Shown here: one piece after another, positions 7,954 through 17,386 of the stretch
How positions within the stretch are numbered: position 1 is the first letter of the stretch
Layout: each line of letters starts with the position of its first letter
Source: Cetobacterium somerae
GTDB lineage: Bacteria; Fusobacteriota; Fusobacteriia; Fusobacteriales; Fusobacteriaceae
NCBI RefSeq assembly: GCF_022430525.1
Contig: NZ_CP092522.1
Span: forward strand, 62,001-126,000
DNA: 64,000 nucleotides
Direction of reading: 5' to 3'
Notes under the pieces: generated by a model
What the model saw: the letters and a program-made list of their open reading frames with translations, nothing else
What the model was told of the DNA's origin: nothing
The model's database searches: none
Translations under genes and position numbers: made by a program

Positions 7954-10900
7954 TTATTTTATAATTAATTTATTTTCATCGTATTCATAATTTTTAAAAT
8001 TAACTTTATAGAAAGTTGCATAAATAACTGGAATAACTCCTAGAGCTAAAACTGTGTCTGTTGCTAAACCAAAGATTAATACAACGGCTAATGGTTGAAA
8101 AAGAGGCCCACCGAAAAAGTATAGAGGCATAAGTCCAACTAAAGTAGTTGCAACAGTTAGGAATATAGGTCTAAGTCTAGATTGACATCCAAATACGATT
8201 GCATCTTGATCACTTCTTTTTAACTCTTCTTTTTCAATTGTCATTTTATCAACTAAAATAATTGCATGATTTAAAACAACCCCAGCTAAGGATATAATTC
8301 CAATCATAGCCATAAATCCTAGTTGCGTATTTGTAATTAGAAGACCAATAGCAATTCCTAAAAGAGATAATGGAATAACAAGCATTATAGTTAATCCTTT
8401 TTTCATAGAATTAAATTGTCCTACAACTAAAACAAACATCATAAGTATCGCAAAAGGAACTTGTGCAAATAATGCATCTTGATTTTCTTTAGATGTTTTC
8501 ATTATTCCAGATGGATAATACTTTATATTAGGACCCCATTCTTTTAGTTTTTCTTCTAGCCATGGTTCTACGAGTTTATTAACCTCTAAAGGGGTAGTGT
8601 CATCTTTAACAGCTGCATCAATTTCGATAGAGTAAGCCATATTTCTTGTAGAAATATAATTTTGTCTAAAATCTAATTTTATATTAGCAATCTGTTTTAA
8701 AGGAACTGCTTTTCCAGAAGAGTTTATTAACTCAATAGATTCAATAGATTTAATATCATTTTTATAAGTATTTTTTCCTCTTAATACAATAGGAATGATT
8801 GTGCTTTGAGGAGGAGCATTGAAATCTCTAAAAATAGTAGCATTATAACCTTGTAGAACAAATTGTAAATCTTTTCCAATTGTATCGTTATTAAATCCAG
8901 CTGCTTGAGCTTTTTCTTGATTTATTTCTATACTAATATCAGGTACTTCATTACCCCAAGCATCTGAGATAGAGTATGCACCAGGAGTATTATTAAGTTT
9001 ATTTTTAAGTTCGTTAGCACATTTTTTAAGAAGTGTAATATCATTTGATGTTAAAACATATCCTAAATCTTTTTCTAAAGTAACTCCACTTCCTAAACCT
9101 TTGGTAACAATATCAATACTTGGATATTTATTTTTTAAGTAAGTGTTTATTTCAGTACTTATTTTAGGAATTAGAGTATAATCAGTTAAATTATACATTA
9201 TATAAGCGTATTCAGTTAAACGAGTTTCAGGAGTATATCCTGTAGAGAATCTTGGAGCTCCACCTCCTATAAAAGACCCCCAACTTAAAACTCCAGGTTT
9301 TTTATAAACTAAAGTTGTTCCACCAGTTGTTATGTAGTCCCAAAGCGTTGGAGATAGTGGTTCTTGATCTCCAGTCGAATAATTCTTAGATATAAAATTA
9401 TTGGCATCTTTAACCACTTTTCTTGTAAAGTTTATGTCAGTACCTTTAGGTAATCTTATGTATGTTGACATAACAGGATCAGTTGAAGCTGGCATAAAAT
9501 TGTTTGGAACAAGCCCAAGTAGCCAAAGTCCTAAAATAAATGAAATAGCAGTTCCAATAAGAGTTATCTTTTTATTTTTTAGAACTGTTAAAAGAATATT
9601 TCTATATATTAGATATGGTTTACTATTTAAGTCTTGTTTTTCTCCAGCTTTTATTTTAATAAAATCATAGCAAAGCAATGGAATCAAAGTTTGATTTATA
9701 AGCCATGATCCAATTAAAGCTAACATAACAACTATTGTTAATGGTCCAACATATTGTCCCATGTCCTCTTTATTCAAAATAATAGGCGAAAATGCCATTA
9801 TTGTTGTTATAGAACTTACAAGTAAAGGAATAGCAAGAGTTTTAGCAGATTCTAAGCAAGCTTCCATTCTTCCTTTTCCATTTTCTAAAAGAACAATAAT
9901 ATTTTCAGACATAACAACAGCATTATCTACTAACATTCCAAGAGCAATTATAAGACCAGCCAAGGTAATTTGATTAATACCATAATCCATATAGTATAAA
10001 CCAATTAAAGTAAATGCGATTGATGTTGGAGTAAGAGCAGCAACTATAAGACCAGATCTAATTCCTAAAAATGCTAGCATAACAAGAACTATTGTAATTA
10101 CAGCTTGAAAAAGATTAGCAATAAAAGAGGTAACTTTTACTTGCACTAAATCAGGTTGATAATAAATTTCACCTATTTCTAAACCTATAGGAAGATTTTT
10201 TTTGAACTCTTTTAAAGTATTTTGAATTCCATTACTCATAACTAAAATATCTTCACCAGATCCTAAAGAAACTCCCAAAGTAATTGCATTATTCCCATTG
10301 AAATCTATTGAATATGGTGATGGGTCTTGATATCCTTTATAGATATTAGCAATTTCTTTAAGGTAAATACTTTCTTTTCCATCATTACTTGTAATAACGG
10401 TATTTTTAATATCTTCTATACTTTCAAAATTACCAGTTGGATTTATTTTTAATCTATCTTCATTGATAACAATATCCCCACCCTTGATAATAATATTAGA
10501 ATTATTTAAAGTTGTAAGAATAGTTTGTAAGGTAATTCCAGTTTGTGAAAGGAGTTTATTGTCGATATCAACATATATAGTTTGACTTTGAACTCCACTT
10601 ATATCAATTCTTCCAATTTGTGGAACAGCAAATAAAAGTGTTTCTTTTAATTTTGTTGCAGTTTCATAAAGCTCTTCATATGTATACCCATCTCCACCTA
10701 ATGCTAAAAGAGTTCCATACACATCACCAAAATATGTATTTATTTGTGGTGTTTGGACTCCAGTTGGCAAATAAGGAACAACGAAAGTATTAATTCTATC
10801 TCTTAACTCTTGCCAAACAGGCTGTAAATCTTTGTATTCACTTTTTATATTTACATATACATTTGATTGTCCATCAACATTTTTGGATTCGACATAGTCA

Positions 10901-11130
10901 AGAGCATCCATATTTTGAACTTGATCAGCAATTCTCTTACTAACTAAATCACCAACTTGTTTTGCGTTTGCTCCAGGCCAATTAGTTGTAATCAATGCTA
11001 CTTTAATTGTGAAACCAGGATCTTCGGCTTTTTCTGACTTATCGTAAGATACGTATCCAACTATTAAAAGAAGAATAAATAATAAATAAGCTGTAACTTT
11101 GTTCTTTATGGTTAATTCTGTTAAACTCAT
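7954..11130 (-). CDS. RND efflux transporter, inner-membrane pump (AcrB family)
   Basis: About 1058 residues, normal for the family. The first helix lies near residues 10-30, the porter domain includes TNWPGANAKQVGDLVSKRI, and the second helix cluster near 330-480 contains GMLVDNAVVMSENI, placed like the RND proton-relay helix. The architecture repeats in the second half (MMFVLVVGQFNS, LGFMAMIGIISLAGVVLNHAI). A GTG at 11142 overlaps the adaptor gene, but the ATG at 11130, about 7 bases after AAGGTGAG, fits better. It is the last gene of a TolC-adaptor-pump operon exporting drugs or other small molecules by proton antiport; the substrate is unknown. Confidence 0.93.
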   Translation of the reverse strand: MSLTELTIKNKVTAYLLFILLLIVGYVSYDKSEKAEDPGFTIKVALITTNWPGANAKQVGDLVSKRIADQVQNMDALDYVESKNVDGQSNVYVNIKSEYKDLQPVWQELRDRINTFVVPYLPTGVQTPQINTYFGDVYGTLLALGGDGYTYEELYETATKLKETLLFAVPQIGRIDISGVQSQTIYVDIDNKLLSQTGITLQTILTTLNNSNIIIKGGDIVINEDRLKINPTGNFESIEDIKNTVITSNDGKESIYLKEIANIYKGYQDPSPYSIDFNGNNAITLGVSLGSGEDILVMSNGIQNTLKEFKKNLPIGLEIGEIYYQPDLVQVKVTSFIANLFQAVITIVLVMLAFLGIRSGLIVAALTPTSIAFTLIGLYYMDYGINQITLAGLIIALGMLVDNAVVMSENIIVLLENGKGRMEACLESAKTLAIPLLVSSITTIMAFSPIILNKEDMGQYVGPLTIVVMLALIGSWLINQTLIPLLCYDFIKIKAGEKQDLNSKPYLIYRNILLTVLKNKKITLIGTAISFILGLWLLGLVPNNFMPASTDPVMSTYIRLPKGTDINFTRKVVKDANNFISKNYSTGDQEPLSPTLWDYITTGGTTLVYKKPGVLSWGSFIGGGAPRFSTGYTPETRLTEYAYIMYNLTDYTLIPKISTEINTYLKNKYPSIDIVTKGLGSGVTLEKDLGYVLTSNDITLLKKCANELKNKLNNTPGAYSISDAWGNEVPDISIEINQEKAQAAGFNNDTIGKDLQFVLQGYNATIFRDFNAPPQSTIIPIVLRGKNTYKNDIKSIESIELINSSGKAVPLKQIANIKLDFRQNYISTRNMAYSIEIDAAVKDDTTPLEVNKLVEPWLEEKLKEWGPNIKYYPSGIMKTSKENQDALFAQVPFAILMMFVLVVGQFNSMKKGLTIMLVIPLSLLGIAIGLLITNTQLGFMAMIGIISLAGVVLNHAIILVDKMTIEKEELKRSDQDAIVFGCQSRLRPIFLTVATTLVGLMPLYFFGGPLFQPLAVVLIFGLATDTVLALGVIPVIYATFYKVNFKNYEYDENKLIIK

Positions 11131-11131
11131 A

Positions 11132-12229
11132 TTACATCTCACCTTTTATTAAAGAAACTTTTTGATTTTCTAACACTTGATTACTTCCTTTTGTTATTAC
11201 AAAGTCCCCGTGACTTAAGCCAGATGTTATAATAACTCCATTTGATGTTGGAGTATTTAAAATTTCTACTTTTTGTTTTTTAGAAATACCAATATTATTT
11301 ACAATATCTGTAACAACATAAACATATTTTTCGTTACTAGGTCCTGTAATGATAGAACTTAAAGGAAGAGAGATTATATTTTCATCCTCTTCTAATGTAT
11401 TTAAAGATATATTAGCAATCATTCCAACTTTTATATCTGAGGAATTAGCATCGTTTAATTTAGCTTTAACAGGGTATGTACTTCCATAACCAGTTGAAAG
11501 AGTTCCAATATTAGTTATAACGCCATCTATTTTTTTATTATTTAAAGATGATATAGTAATATTAACCATTTGTCCTTGTTTTAATTTCCCAACGATAGAT
11601 TGTGAAACATTAAATTCAACACTTCTATCACCATCACTATTTAAGATAAAAATAGTAGTCTCAGGACTAACAATTTGATTAACTTCACTTTTAACTTGTC
11701 CAATAGTTCCATTTTCTGGTGCTTTTAATTGTGTATAACTAAGCTTTAACTTAGATAAATTTAAAGCTTCTTTTAAGGCATTTACAGTAGAAAAAGCAGA
11801 TTTATATTGAGCTATAGCGCTATCATAAGATGCTTTAGAAATACTATTTTCTAAATAAAGAATCTGAGATCTTTTATAATTAGCTTCTGTTTCTGCAAAA
11901 GAAGCTTGTCCTTTGGCTAAATCTGCTAAAGCCTTTTCGTAGTTTAGCACATACTCAGTATTATCTAATGTTGCTAAAACTTCACCTTTTTTTACAGTAT
12001 CTCCTAAATCAGCAATTCTTTTATTTATAGTTCCAGAAACTCTAAAACTTAGATTTGATAGAGCTTCTGATTTAATAGTTCCAGAATATGTTCTTTTAAC
12101 CGAATTTTCTTTCGAACCTACAATTTCATAAACAACTGGTTTTATATTTTCATTTTTATTATTACTTTCTTTTTTACCACAAGCTAAAACTGATAGTGTT
12201 AGTAAAAAAATTAAAAATTTATTTTTCAA
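11132..12229 (-). CDS. RND efflux periplasmic adaptor lipoprotein (AcrA/MexA family)
   Basis: 365 residues, TTG start at 12229 after AGGAGG (which overlaps the tolC stop). A signal peptide with lipobox (SVLAC) predicts Cys17 as lipidated. Then a lipoyl half-motif (SFRVSGTINKRIADLGDTVKKGEVLATLD), a long helical hairpin at about 95-160 (AETEANYKRSQILY), the second lipoyl half (LKAPENGTIGQV), and beta-barrel and membrane-proximal domains to the end. It bridges the pump and TolC. Genes on both sides are in the same operon with gaps of 1 and 10 bases. Confidence 0.92.
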   Translation of the reverse strand: MKNKFLIFLLTLSVLACGKKESNNKNENIKPVVYEIVGSKENSVKRTYSGTIKSEALSNLSFRVSGTINKRIADLGDTVKKGEVLATLDNTEYVLNYEKALADLAKGQASFAETEANYKRSQILYLENSISKASYDSAIAQYKSAFSTVNALKEALNLSKLKLSYTQLKAPENGTIGQVKSEVNQIVSPETTIFILNSDGDRSVEFNVSQSIVGKLKQGQMVNITISSLNNKKIDGVITNIGTLSTGYGSTYPVKAKLNDANSSDIKVGMIANISLNTLEEDENIISLPLSSIITGPSNEKYVYVVTDIVNNIGISKKQKVEILNTPTSNGVIITSGLSHGDFVITKGSNQVLENQKVSLIKGEM

Positions 12230-12239
12230 TGTGATCCTC

Positions 12240-14411
12240 CTATTTTTCTAGTACTTCATTTAAATTATTTAATATTTCTAATTTTTCATCAGAAGTCATT
12301 GTAATTGACGATTTACCATAAAGATTTTCTAATTTTAATGCTGAATTAATTAGATTAAAATTTTGAATAACATTATTTAATTCTTGAGAAAGTGCATTAT
12401 TTTGTGCCGAAAGTAAATCTGTAACAGTGATTGTACCTTCAGAGTAAAGATTTCGTACTATATCTAAATTTTTCTTAGCTACAGTTGAAGAAGTTGAAGT
12501 TGAATAATTTTGAACATAATTACTTAAAAGTTCAGTATAAGTTTGTAAAACTTGCTGAACTAAATTATTTTTTGAATCTGCCCAAGAATATTCTAAAGAT
12601 TGAATTTCACTTTCTATTTTTTTAGAGTTATAATATATTTCACCACCAGAAATAAGAGGTAATGTTGCAACTATTCCAGCTTCCCAATATTCATCTGGGA
12701 ATTTTTTATTAGAATTTTCTCCCCATGGTGTAATCATATTATCTTTATAATATTTTCCTGCTGCAGAAACCTTTGGTAAAAATCGTTCTCTTTTATTAGC
12801 AGATAATTCTCTTTCTTTAGCTTTTATATTATTATTTAAAGATGCTAAAGAGTTAGAATTTGAAATAGCTCCTTGAACAAGAAAATTTTCTATCTTTTTA
12901 GATCTATCAGATCCATATGAAAAATTTTTATTGAATGAATCACTTAAAACAAAATAAGTAGATACATCTTTTAATGACTCGTAATTATAACTATTATCTG
13001 TTGGTAAATTTAAAAGAGTGTTTAGATAAATCTCTTGATTTTTGATTTCACTTCCGATATTAGCTATATTTGCTAAGGAACTTGCAACATCAGATTCAAG
13101 TCTATAAACATCTTGAAGACCACCAGCACCTACTTTATAATTTAATTTAGCAATCTCTAAACTTTCTTTTAAAAGAGCGTAGTTACTTTTTTGAATATCT
13201 AGTTGAGCATTTAATTGAAGTATATTGACATAAGTAGATGCTGTATAATATAAAATATTTAACTTTGTCTGTTCATATTGTTTTCTACTAGAATCAAGTG
13301 CAAGTTTTTCAATTTGAACAGAAGCATTAAGTTGATCATTGAAAATAACTTGAGAAAGTTCTAAATATGAGCTTACACTATTTGTAGGAGCTCCCATCTT
13401 AAAATTACTTGTTTTTTTATCAATAGCATTATATTGCATATTTGCATTCAACTGAGGTAATCTTGAACTATTAGAAATTTTCACATTATAAGAACTAGTT
13501 TCTAAATCTTGTTTAGATTTTAAAAGTGAAAAATTTGAATTTAATGCTCTTTCAACTGCATTTTTTAATGTAAGTTTAATTCTATCTTTTTCAGATATTT
13601 TTAAATTTGAAATATTTTGTAAAAAAATAAGATTTGGATATAGTCCAAGTTTGTTAGCTACATCTCCATTAAAAAAAATATTTTCTCTAGGTTCATTGAC
13701 TTCAACTACTTTGCCCAATCTATTGTTAGTTTTATAAAGCATATAATTTAATGATGCAGCTCTAATACGTTTTGAAAATTCCTTTTTCATATCAATACCA
13801 ACATAAGCATATTTATTAAAATTTTCATTGAACGATATTAAAAATATAGGATTTTTACTTTCTTTTATTTTCTTTTCGTCAGCTTTATATATATTAATTT
13901 TTAAATTGTTTATATTAATATTTTTAGATAAGTTAGTAATGTTTACTTCACTCATATTTGAAATAAAAATATCGATTTCATTTACTCCATTTACATTATT
14001 AAAGATTTGAAGATAGTTTTTTAAATCTAAATCACTGTAGACATAATTTAAATTATTTGGTAATTTTTCTAAATTTTTTCCAAAACCTAAAGGTGCAGAA
14101 TAAAATTTATTTTTGTTTAAATTTTTTATTTTATCGATAGAAGTATCAGTTAAAATAAAAAGACTATCAATTTTATTATCTAAATTAATAGAATTTAGTT
14201 GATTTTCTAGAGTTTGATTATCAACATATAGAACTTTTATTATATTCGGCTGAAAATTAGTACCAGCAAAATTTTTAGTTAGTTCATCTTTTAGAATATT
14301 TAAGTAAGTATTTGATATTTCATCATTATTTTCTAAAATAACTGCAGTATTAAGTGTTTTAGAAAAAATAGAAATATTCATTATAAGTAATAAAAATAAA
14401 ACTTTGATCAC
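12240..14411 (-). CDS. TolC-family outer-membrane factor with N-terminal solute-binding-like domain
   Basis: 723 residues, far longer than the usual TolC (about 430-490). Residues 1-18 are a signal peptide. Residues 20-265 look like a periplasmic binding-protein fold of the ABC_sub_bind/TrpX type: two alternating strand-helix lobes, late YAYVGIDMKKEF, and a closing FFNGDVANKLGLYP, which parallels the NLKTAKKLG-IP ending of that family. From 278 (IKLTLKNAVERALNSNFSL) to about 715 come the two TolC repeats with long helices and barrel strands. GTG start 5 bases after AGGAGG. First gene of the efflux operon. The extra domain could sample cargo or modulate the channel; that is inference. Confidence 0.88.
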   Translation of the reverse strand: MIKVLFLLLIMNISIFSKTLNTAVILENNDEISNTYLNILKDELTKNFAGTNFQPNIIKVLYVDNQTLENQLNSINLDNKIDSLFILTDTSIDKIKNLNKNKFYSAPLGFGKNLEKLPNNLNYVYSDLDLKNYLQIFNNVNGVNEIDIFISNMSEVNITNLSKNININNLKINIYKADEKKIKESKNPIFLISFNENFNKYAYVGIDMKKEFSKRIRAASLNYMLYKTNNRLGKVVEVNEPRENIFFNGDVANKLGLYPNLIFLQNISNLKISEKDRIKLTLKNAVERALNSNFSLLKSKQDLETSSYNVKISNSSRLPQLNANMQYNAIDKKTSNFKMGAPTNSVSSYLELSQVIFNDQLNASVQIEKLALDSSRKQYEQTKLNILYYTASTYVNILQLNAQLDIQKSNYALLKESLEIAKLNYKVGAGGLQDVYRLESDVASSLANIANIGSEIKNQEIYLNTLLNLPTDNSYNYESLKDVSTYFVLSDSFNKNFSYGSDRSKKIENFLVQGAISNSNSLASLNNNIKAKERELSANKRERFLPKVSAAGKYYKDNMITPWGENSNKKFPDEYWEAGIVATLPLISGGEIYYNSKKIESEIQSLEYSWADSKNNLVQQVLQTYTELLSNYVQNYSTSTSSTVAKKNLDIVRNLYSEGTITVTDLLSAQNNALSQELNNVIQNFNLINSALKLENLYGKSSITMTSDEKLEILNNLNEVLEK

Positions 14412-14695
14412 AGTATCCTCCTAAATTTAAATTTGACTAAATATTATATACTTTAAATTTAATATTTGTATATTTGCAAAGAAATACTAAAAAAAATGTA
14501 CTGTGTTGCATAATTAAAAGTTCTTCTATTTATATGAGAAAAATGATATACTATTAAGACATATATATTATTAAAATTTTAAATATAATAAATTTGATAA
14601 GATATGTTTTAGAGGATTATTTTCTTTAAACATATCTTTATTTAATTATCATTAAGTAAGAGTAAAAAAATTAAAGAAGAGGGGTGAAAGGATTT

Positions 14696-14734
14696 ACTTT
14701 TAGCAATTTAATATAGAAAAATAAAGCTAAAAGT
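14696..14734 (+). promoter_or_regulatory. Hairpin in the 5' leader of the BglG-type regulator (gap 14412-14745)
   Basis: A perfect 9-bp inverted repeat (ACTTTTAGC at 14696-14704, GCTAAAAGT at 14726-14734) lies between a purine-rich ribosome-site-like stretch (14676-14692, AGAAGAGGGGTGAAAGGA) and the ATG at 14746. The rest of the 334-base gap is AT-rich and must hold the leftward promoter of the efflux operon and the rightward promoter of the regulator. TATAAT-like boxes occur, but I could not assign them with confidence. Confidence 0.45.
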
Positions 14735-14745
14735 GTTATCTAAAA

Positions 14746-16173
14746 ATGTTTTTAAATAAAAAATCATTGAATATTTTAAATTTGTTTTTAAGTTTAAAGA
14801 GGTACAGTTATTCAGAATTAGAAACAGTTCTGAAAATAAAGAAAAGATCAATAACAATGAATATAAATACAGTAAATAGTTTTTTACATAACCATAATAT
14901 AAATGGAATACTGAAAGAGGATGAAATTTTTTATATCGACGAGAAAGAAATTTTAAAAATAAAAGATTTATTATCACATGCACCTTTTAGTCCTATTGAA
15001 AGAAGAGACTATATTTTATTAAAACTTTTTTTTACTAATAAAGTGATATTAAGTAATAGTTTTATTGAATTAGATATCACAAGAAGAACGTTAAACTATG
15101 ATTTAGAAAGAATAAAAGAATATTTAATAAAGTATAAGCTTAAATTAGAAAGTTTACCTTCAAAAGGAGTTTTTCTCATTGGAAATGAAATAAATATAAG
15201 ATTTTTATTTGCAAGTTATTTAACTAAGTATTTTGTAGAAAGAGATAGTTGTCATAATCTATTTATTAATTTGATTAACAGCATTTTTTCTAAAAAAGAG
15301 GTGAGTCTAGCTAAAAAGATAGTTTTAAATCTAATAAATAAAATGAATATTTCCCTTCCACCAGAAGATTTTTTTAAAATTGTTTCAATAATTTTGATTC
15401 ATTCGTTTAGAGAGATTAATTTTCCATGTTCATACGAGGAATATAGAACTTCTCAGGTTTTATTGGAAAATAAATATTATAATAAAGTTATAAATTTTTT
15501 AAAAACTCATGGATTGGAGGAGTTAAAAATATACGAGTTAGATACAATAGCGGAACTTCTTTTATCATTAGATATTGAAAGATATACAATGAATATTGAG
15601 AATGAAGTAAATTTATTTTTAAAAAATCTTGAATTTAAATTAAATATAACTATTCCAAAAGAACAAGATTTTTTAATGCAAGTTTCTAATGCAATAAGAA
15701 TAGGAAAGTTTAAAGCAGAATTAAATTTTTTAGAGCATAAAGAGCTACATAAATTAGATAGAGAATATAAAAAATATTATGTAGAAATAAATAATGTAAT
15801 TAAAGAAATTATTCCTAAATTTTATTTAGAGGATATCATATACTTAACTATACTTATAAAAAATAGTGTAGATATGAATGACTTAGAACATAAAAAACCA
15901 AAAAATATAGCAATAATAGATAACTCTTTTAATCATATTTATGGAAAAATGTTATTAAAATATATAAAAGGAAATTATTATGTAAACATTTTAAAGATAT
16001 TGGATAATTATCAATTAAAAGATTTTTTAAAAAATGAAAATGAAATAGATTTCATATTAACTTTAAATGATATAAATATAAAAAAGACAAAAGTTCCAAC
16101 GATAAAGATGGATTTTAAGTATATATTAAATAATGTTTGCGAACTAGAGAAACATGGTTTTTTAAAAAAATAA
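14746..16173 (+). CDS. BglG/MtlR-type transcriptional regulator with PRD-like region
   Basis: 475 residues. The N-terminal half carries two helix-turn-helix segments (about 15-60, YSELETVLKIKKRSITMNINTVNSFL; about 85-125, FIELDITRRTLNYDLERIKEYL) of the DeoR/Mga/BglG type. The middle (about 165-370) is all-helical like PTS regulation domains, and the C-terminal 90 residues (NIAIIDNSFNHIYGKMLL) resemble a EIIB-like lobe. No PTS genes are in the window and conserved phospho-histidines are not obvious, so sugar control is uncertain. It sits divergently beside the RND operon and might control it. No good ribosome site immediately precedes the ATG. Confidence 0.7.
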   Translation: MFLNKKSLNILNLFLSLKRYSYSELETVLKIKKRSITMNINTVNSFLHNHNINGILKEDEIFYIDEKEILKIKDLLSHAPFSPIERRDYILLKLFFTNKVILSNSFIELDITRRTLNYDLERIKEYLIKYKLKLESLPSKGVFLIGNEINIRFLFASYLTKYFVERDSCHNLFINLINSIFSKKEVSLAKKIVLNLINKMNISLPPEDFFKIVSIILIHSFREINFPCSYEEYRTSQVLLENKYYNKVINFLKTHGLEELKIYELDTIAELLLSLDIERYTMNIENEVNLFLKNLEFKLNITIPKEQDFLMQVSNAIRIGKFKAELNFLEHKELHKLDREYKKYYVEINNVIKEIIPKFYLEDIIYLTILIKNSVDMNDLEHKKPKNIAIIDNSFNHIYGKMLLKYIKGNYYVNILKILDNYQLKDFLKNENEIDFILTLNDINIKKTKVPTIKMDFKYILNNVCELEKHGFLKK

Positions 16174-16276
16174 TAGAGTTTTAATAATATATTTATTTTG
16201 ACATATTTCTGTAACAAATCTTTGGTAATATTAATTTATAAAATAAAAAATAGATTAAAAAAGAGGAGTGAAGATT

Positions 16277-16639
16277 ATGAAAAAAATATTATTAGTAGGA
16301 GCTTTTGTAATATCAGCAGTTTCATTTGCAAATGGACATACAACAATGGAGAATATGAATCATGGATCTATGGGAAGTAATACGAACCATTCAAGTATGA
16401 AAATGATGAATGGAGATATGAATTGTAAAATGATGGGGAAAATGAATATGACTCCAGAATTAAAAAAACAAATGCAAGATGATATGATAAAAATTCAAGA
16501 AAAACAATTAGAAATTAATAAAATAATGAATACAACAAATCCAGATATGAAAAAAATAGAGAGATTGAATAATGAAATATATCAAATAAAAGCTACTCAT
16601 ATGACAAAAATGCAACAAAATATGATGAAAACAAATTAA
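16277..16639 (+). CDS. Met/His-rich periplasmic protein
   Basis: 120 residues. A GTG at 16268 is in frame, but GAGGAG (16263-16268) lies 8 bases before the ATG at 16277, so I start there. Signal peptide at 1-18 (VSFANGH). Residues 20-60 are packed with Met and His (MENMNHGSMGSNTNHSSMKM, then MMNGDMNCKMMGKMNMTPE), and the rest is one long helix ending MTKMQQNMMKTN, similar in layout to small Spy/CpxP-like proteins. Met/His clusters are typical of Cu(I)/Ag(I) ligands. The following two-component system has a Met-rich sensor, supporting a metal-stress role; this is inference. Confidence 0.75.
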   Translation: MKKILLVGAFVISAVSFANGHTTMENMNHGSMGSNTNHSSMKMMNGDMNCKMMGKMNMTPELKKQMQDDMIKIQEKQLEINKIMNTTNPDMKKIERLNNEIYQIKATHMTKMQQNMMKTN

Positions 16640-16646
16640 TTTATTA

Positions 16647-16674
16647 TAAAAAGGCGGGAATTCCCGTCTTTTTA
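16647..16674 (+). terminator. Terminator after the Met-rich gene
   Basis: A GC-rich stem (AAAAGGCGGGAA/TTCCCGTCTTTT with one G-T pair) symmetric about 16660, followed by a T run. It separates the Met-rich gene from the response regulator, although some read-through may link them. Confidence 0.85.
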
Positions 16675-16720
16675 TTGTATAATAAAGTAAATTTTGAGGG
16701 ATGTATTAAAAGGAGTTTTT

Positions 16721-17386
16721 ATGAGAAAAAAAATTTTAATAATAGAAGATGAACAAAACTTGGCAAATATAATAGGAAAAAGTTTAGAAAATGAAGGATT
16801 TGAAATAAAAATAGTAACTCAAGGAGATTTGGCCTTAGATGAATTTTATTCTTTTTCTCCGGCATTGGTTCTTCTTGATATAAATTTACCTAAAAAAAAT
16901 GGTTGGGATATTTGTAAAGAAATTCGCCAATACTCAAAAATACCTATAATTATAATGACTGCTAGAGATACAGAGTTAGATGAAATTCATGGATTAGAAT
17001 TAGGAGCTGATGATTATGTAACTAAGCCGATTAGTACAAAGGTAATTATATTAAAAATAAAAAAACTTTTGAAAATGGAGGATAATAGTTTTTTTTATTT
17101 AGATAAATTAAGCTTTGATTATAATACATTTAAAATTATGATAGAGGATATAGAGATAATATTATCAAAAAGAGAGACGTTACTTTTAGAATATTTTTTT
17201 AGAAATCAAGATATAATTTTATCAAGAGAGACATTATTAAATGAAGTTTGGGGGTTTGAATTTAGTGGAGAAGAAAGAGCAGTAGATACATTAGTAACTC
17301 GTCTCAGAAAAAAAATGGGAGTGTATGGAGAACATATAAAATCAATAAGAGGGGTAGGATATGTATTTAGCAAAAATAAGAGTTAA
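16721..17386 (+). CDS. OmpR-family response regulator
   Basis: 221 residues. Receiver domain at 1-115 with the acidic pocket (IIEDE), phospho-acceptor Asp53 (LVLLDINLP), a conserved Thr (IIMTARD) and Lys (YVTKP). Winged-helix DNA-binding domain at about 130-221 (RETLLLEYFFRNQD, VDTLVTRLRKKMG, IRGVGYVF). The frame is open to a TTG at 16694, but AAAGGAG lies 6 bases before the ATG at 16721. It overlaps the histidine kinase gene by 26 bases, a coupled two-component pair, and probably controls the Met-rich gene upstream. Confidence 0.93.
   Translation: MRKKILIIEDEQNLANIIGKSLENEGFEIKIVTQGDLALDEFYSFSPALVLLDINLPKKNGWDICKEIRQYSKIPIIIMTARDTELDEIHGLELGADDYVTKPISTKVIILKIKKLLKMEDNSFFYLDKLSFDYNTFKIMIEDIEIILSKRETLLLEYFFRNQDIILSRETLLNEVWGFEFSGEERAVDTLVTRLRKKMGVYGEHIKSIRGVGYVFSKNKS

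Noticed and set aside
14708-14983. 91-codon leftward frame
   Set aside because: Antisense to the start of the BglG-type regulator and its leader hairpin, with no ribosome site.
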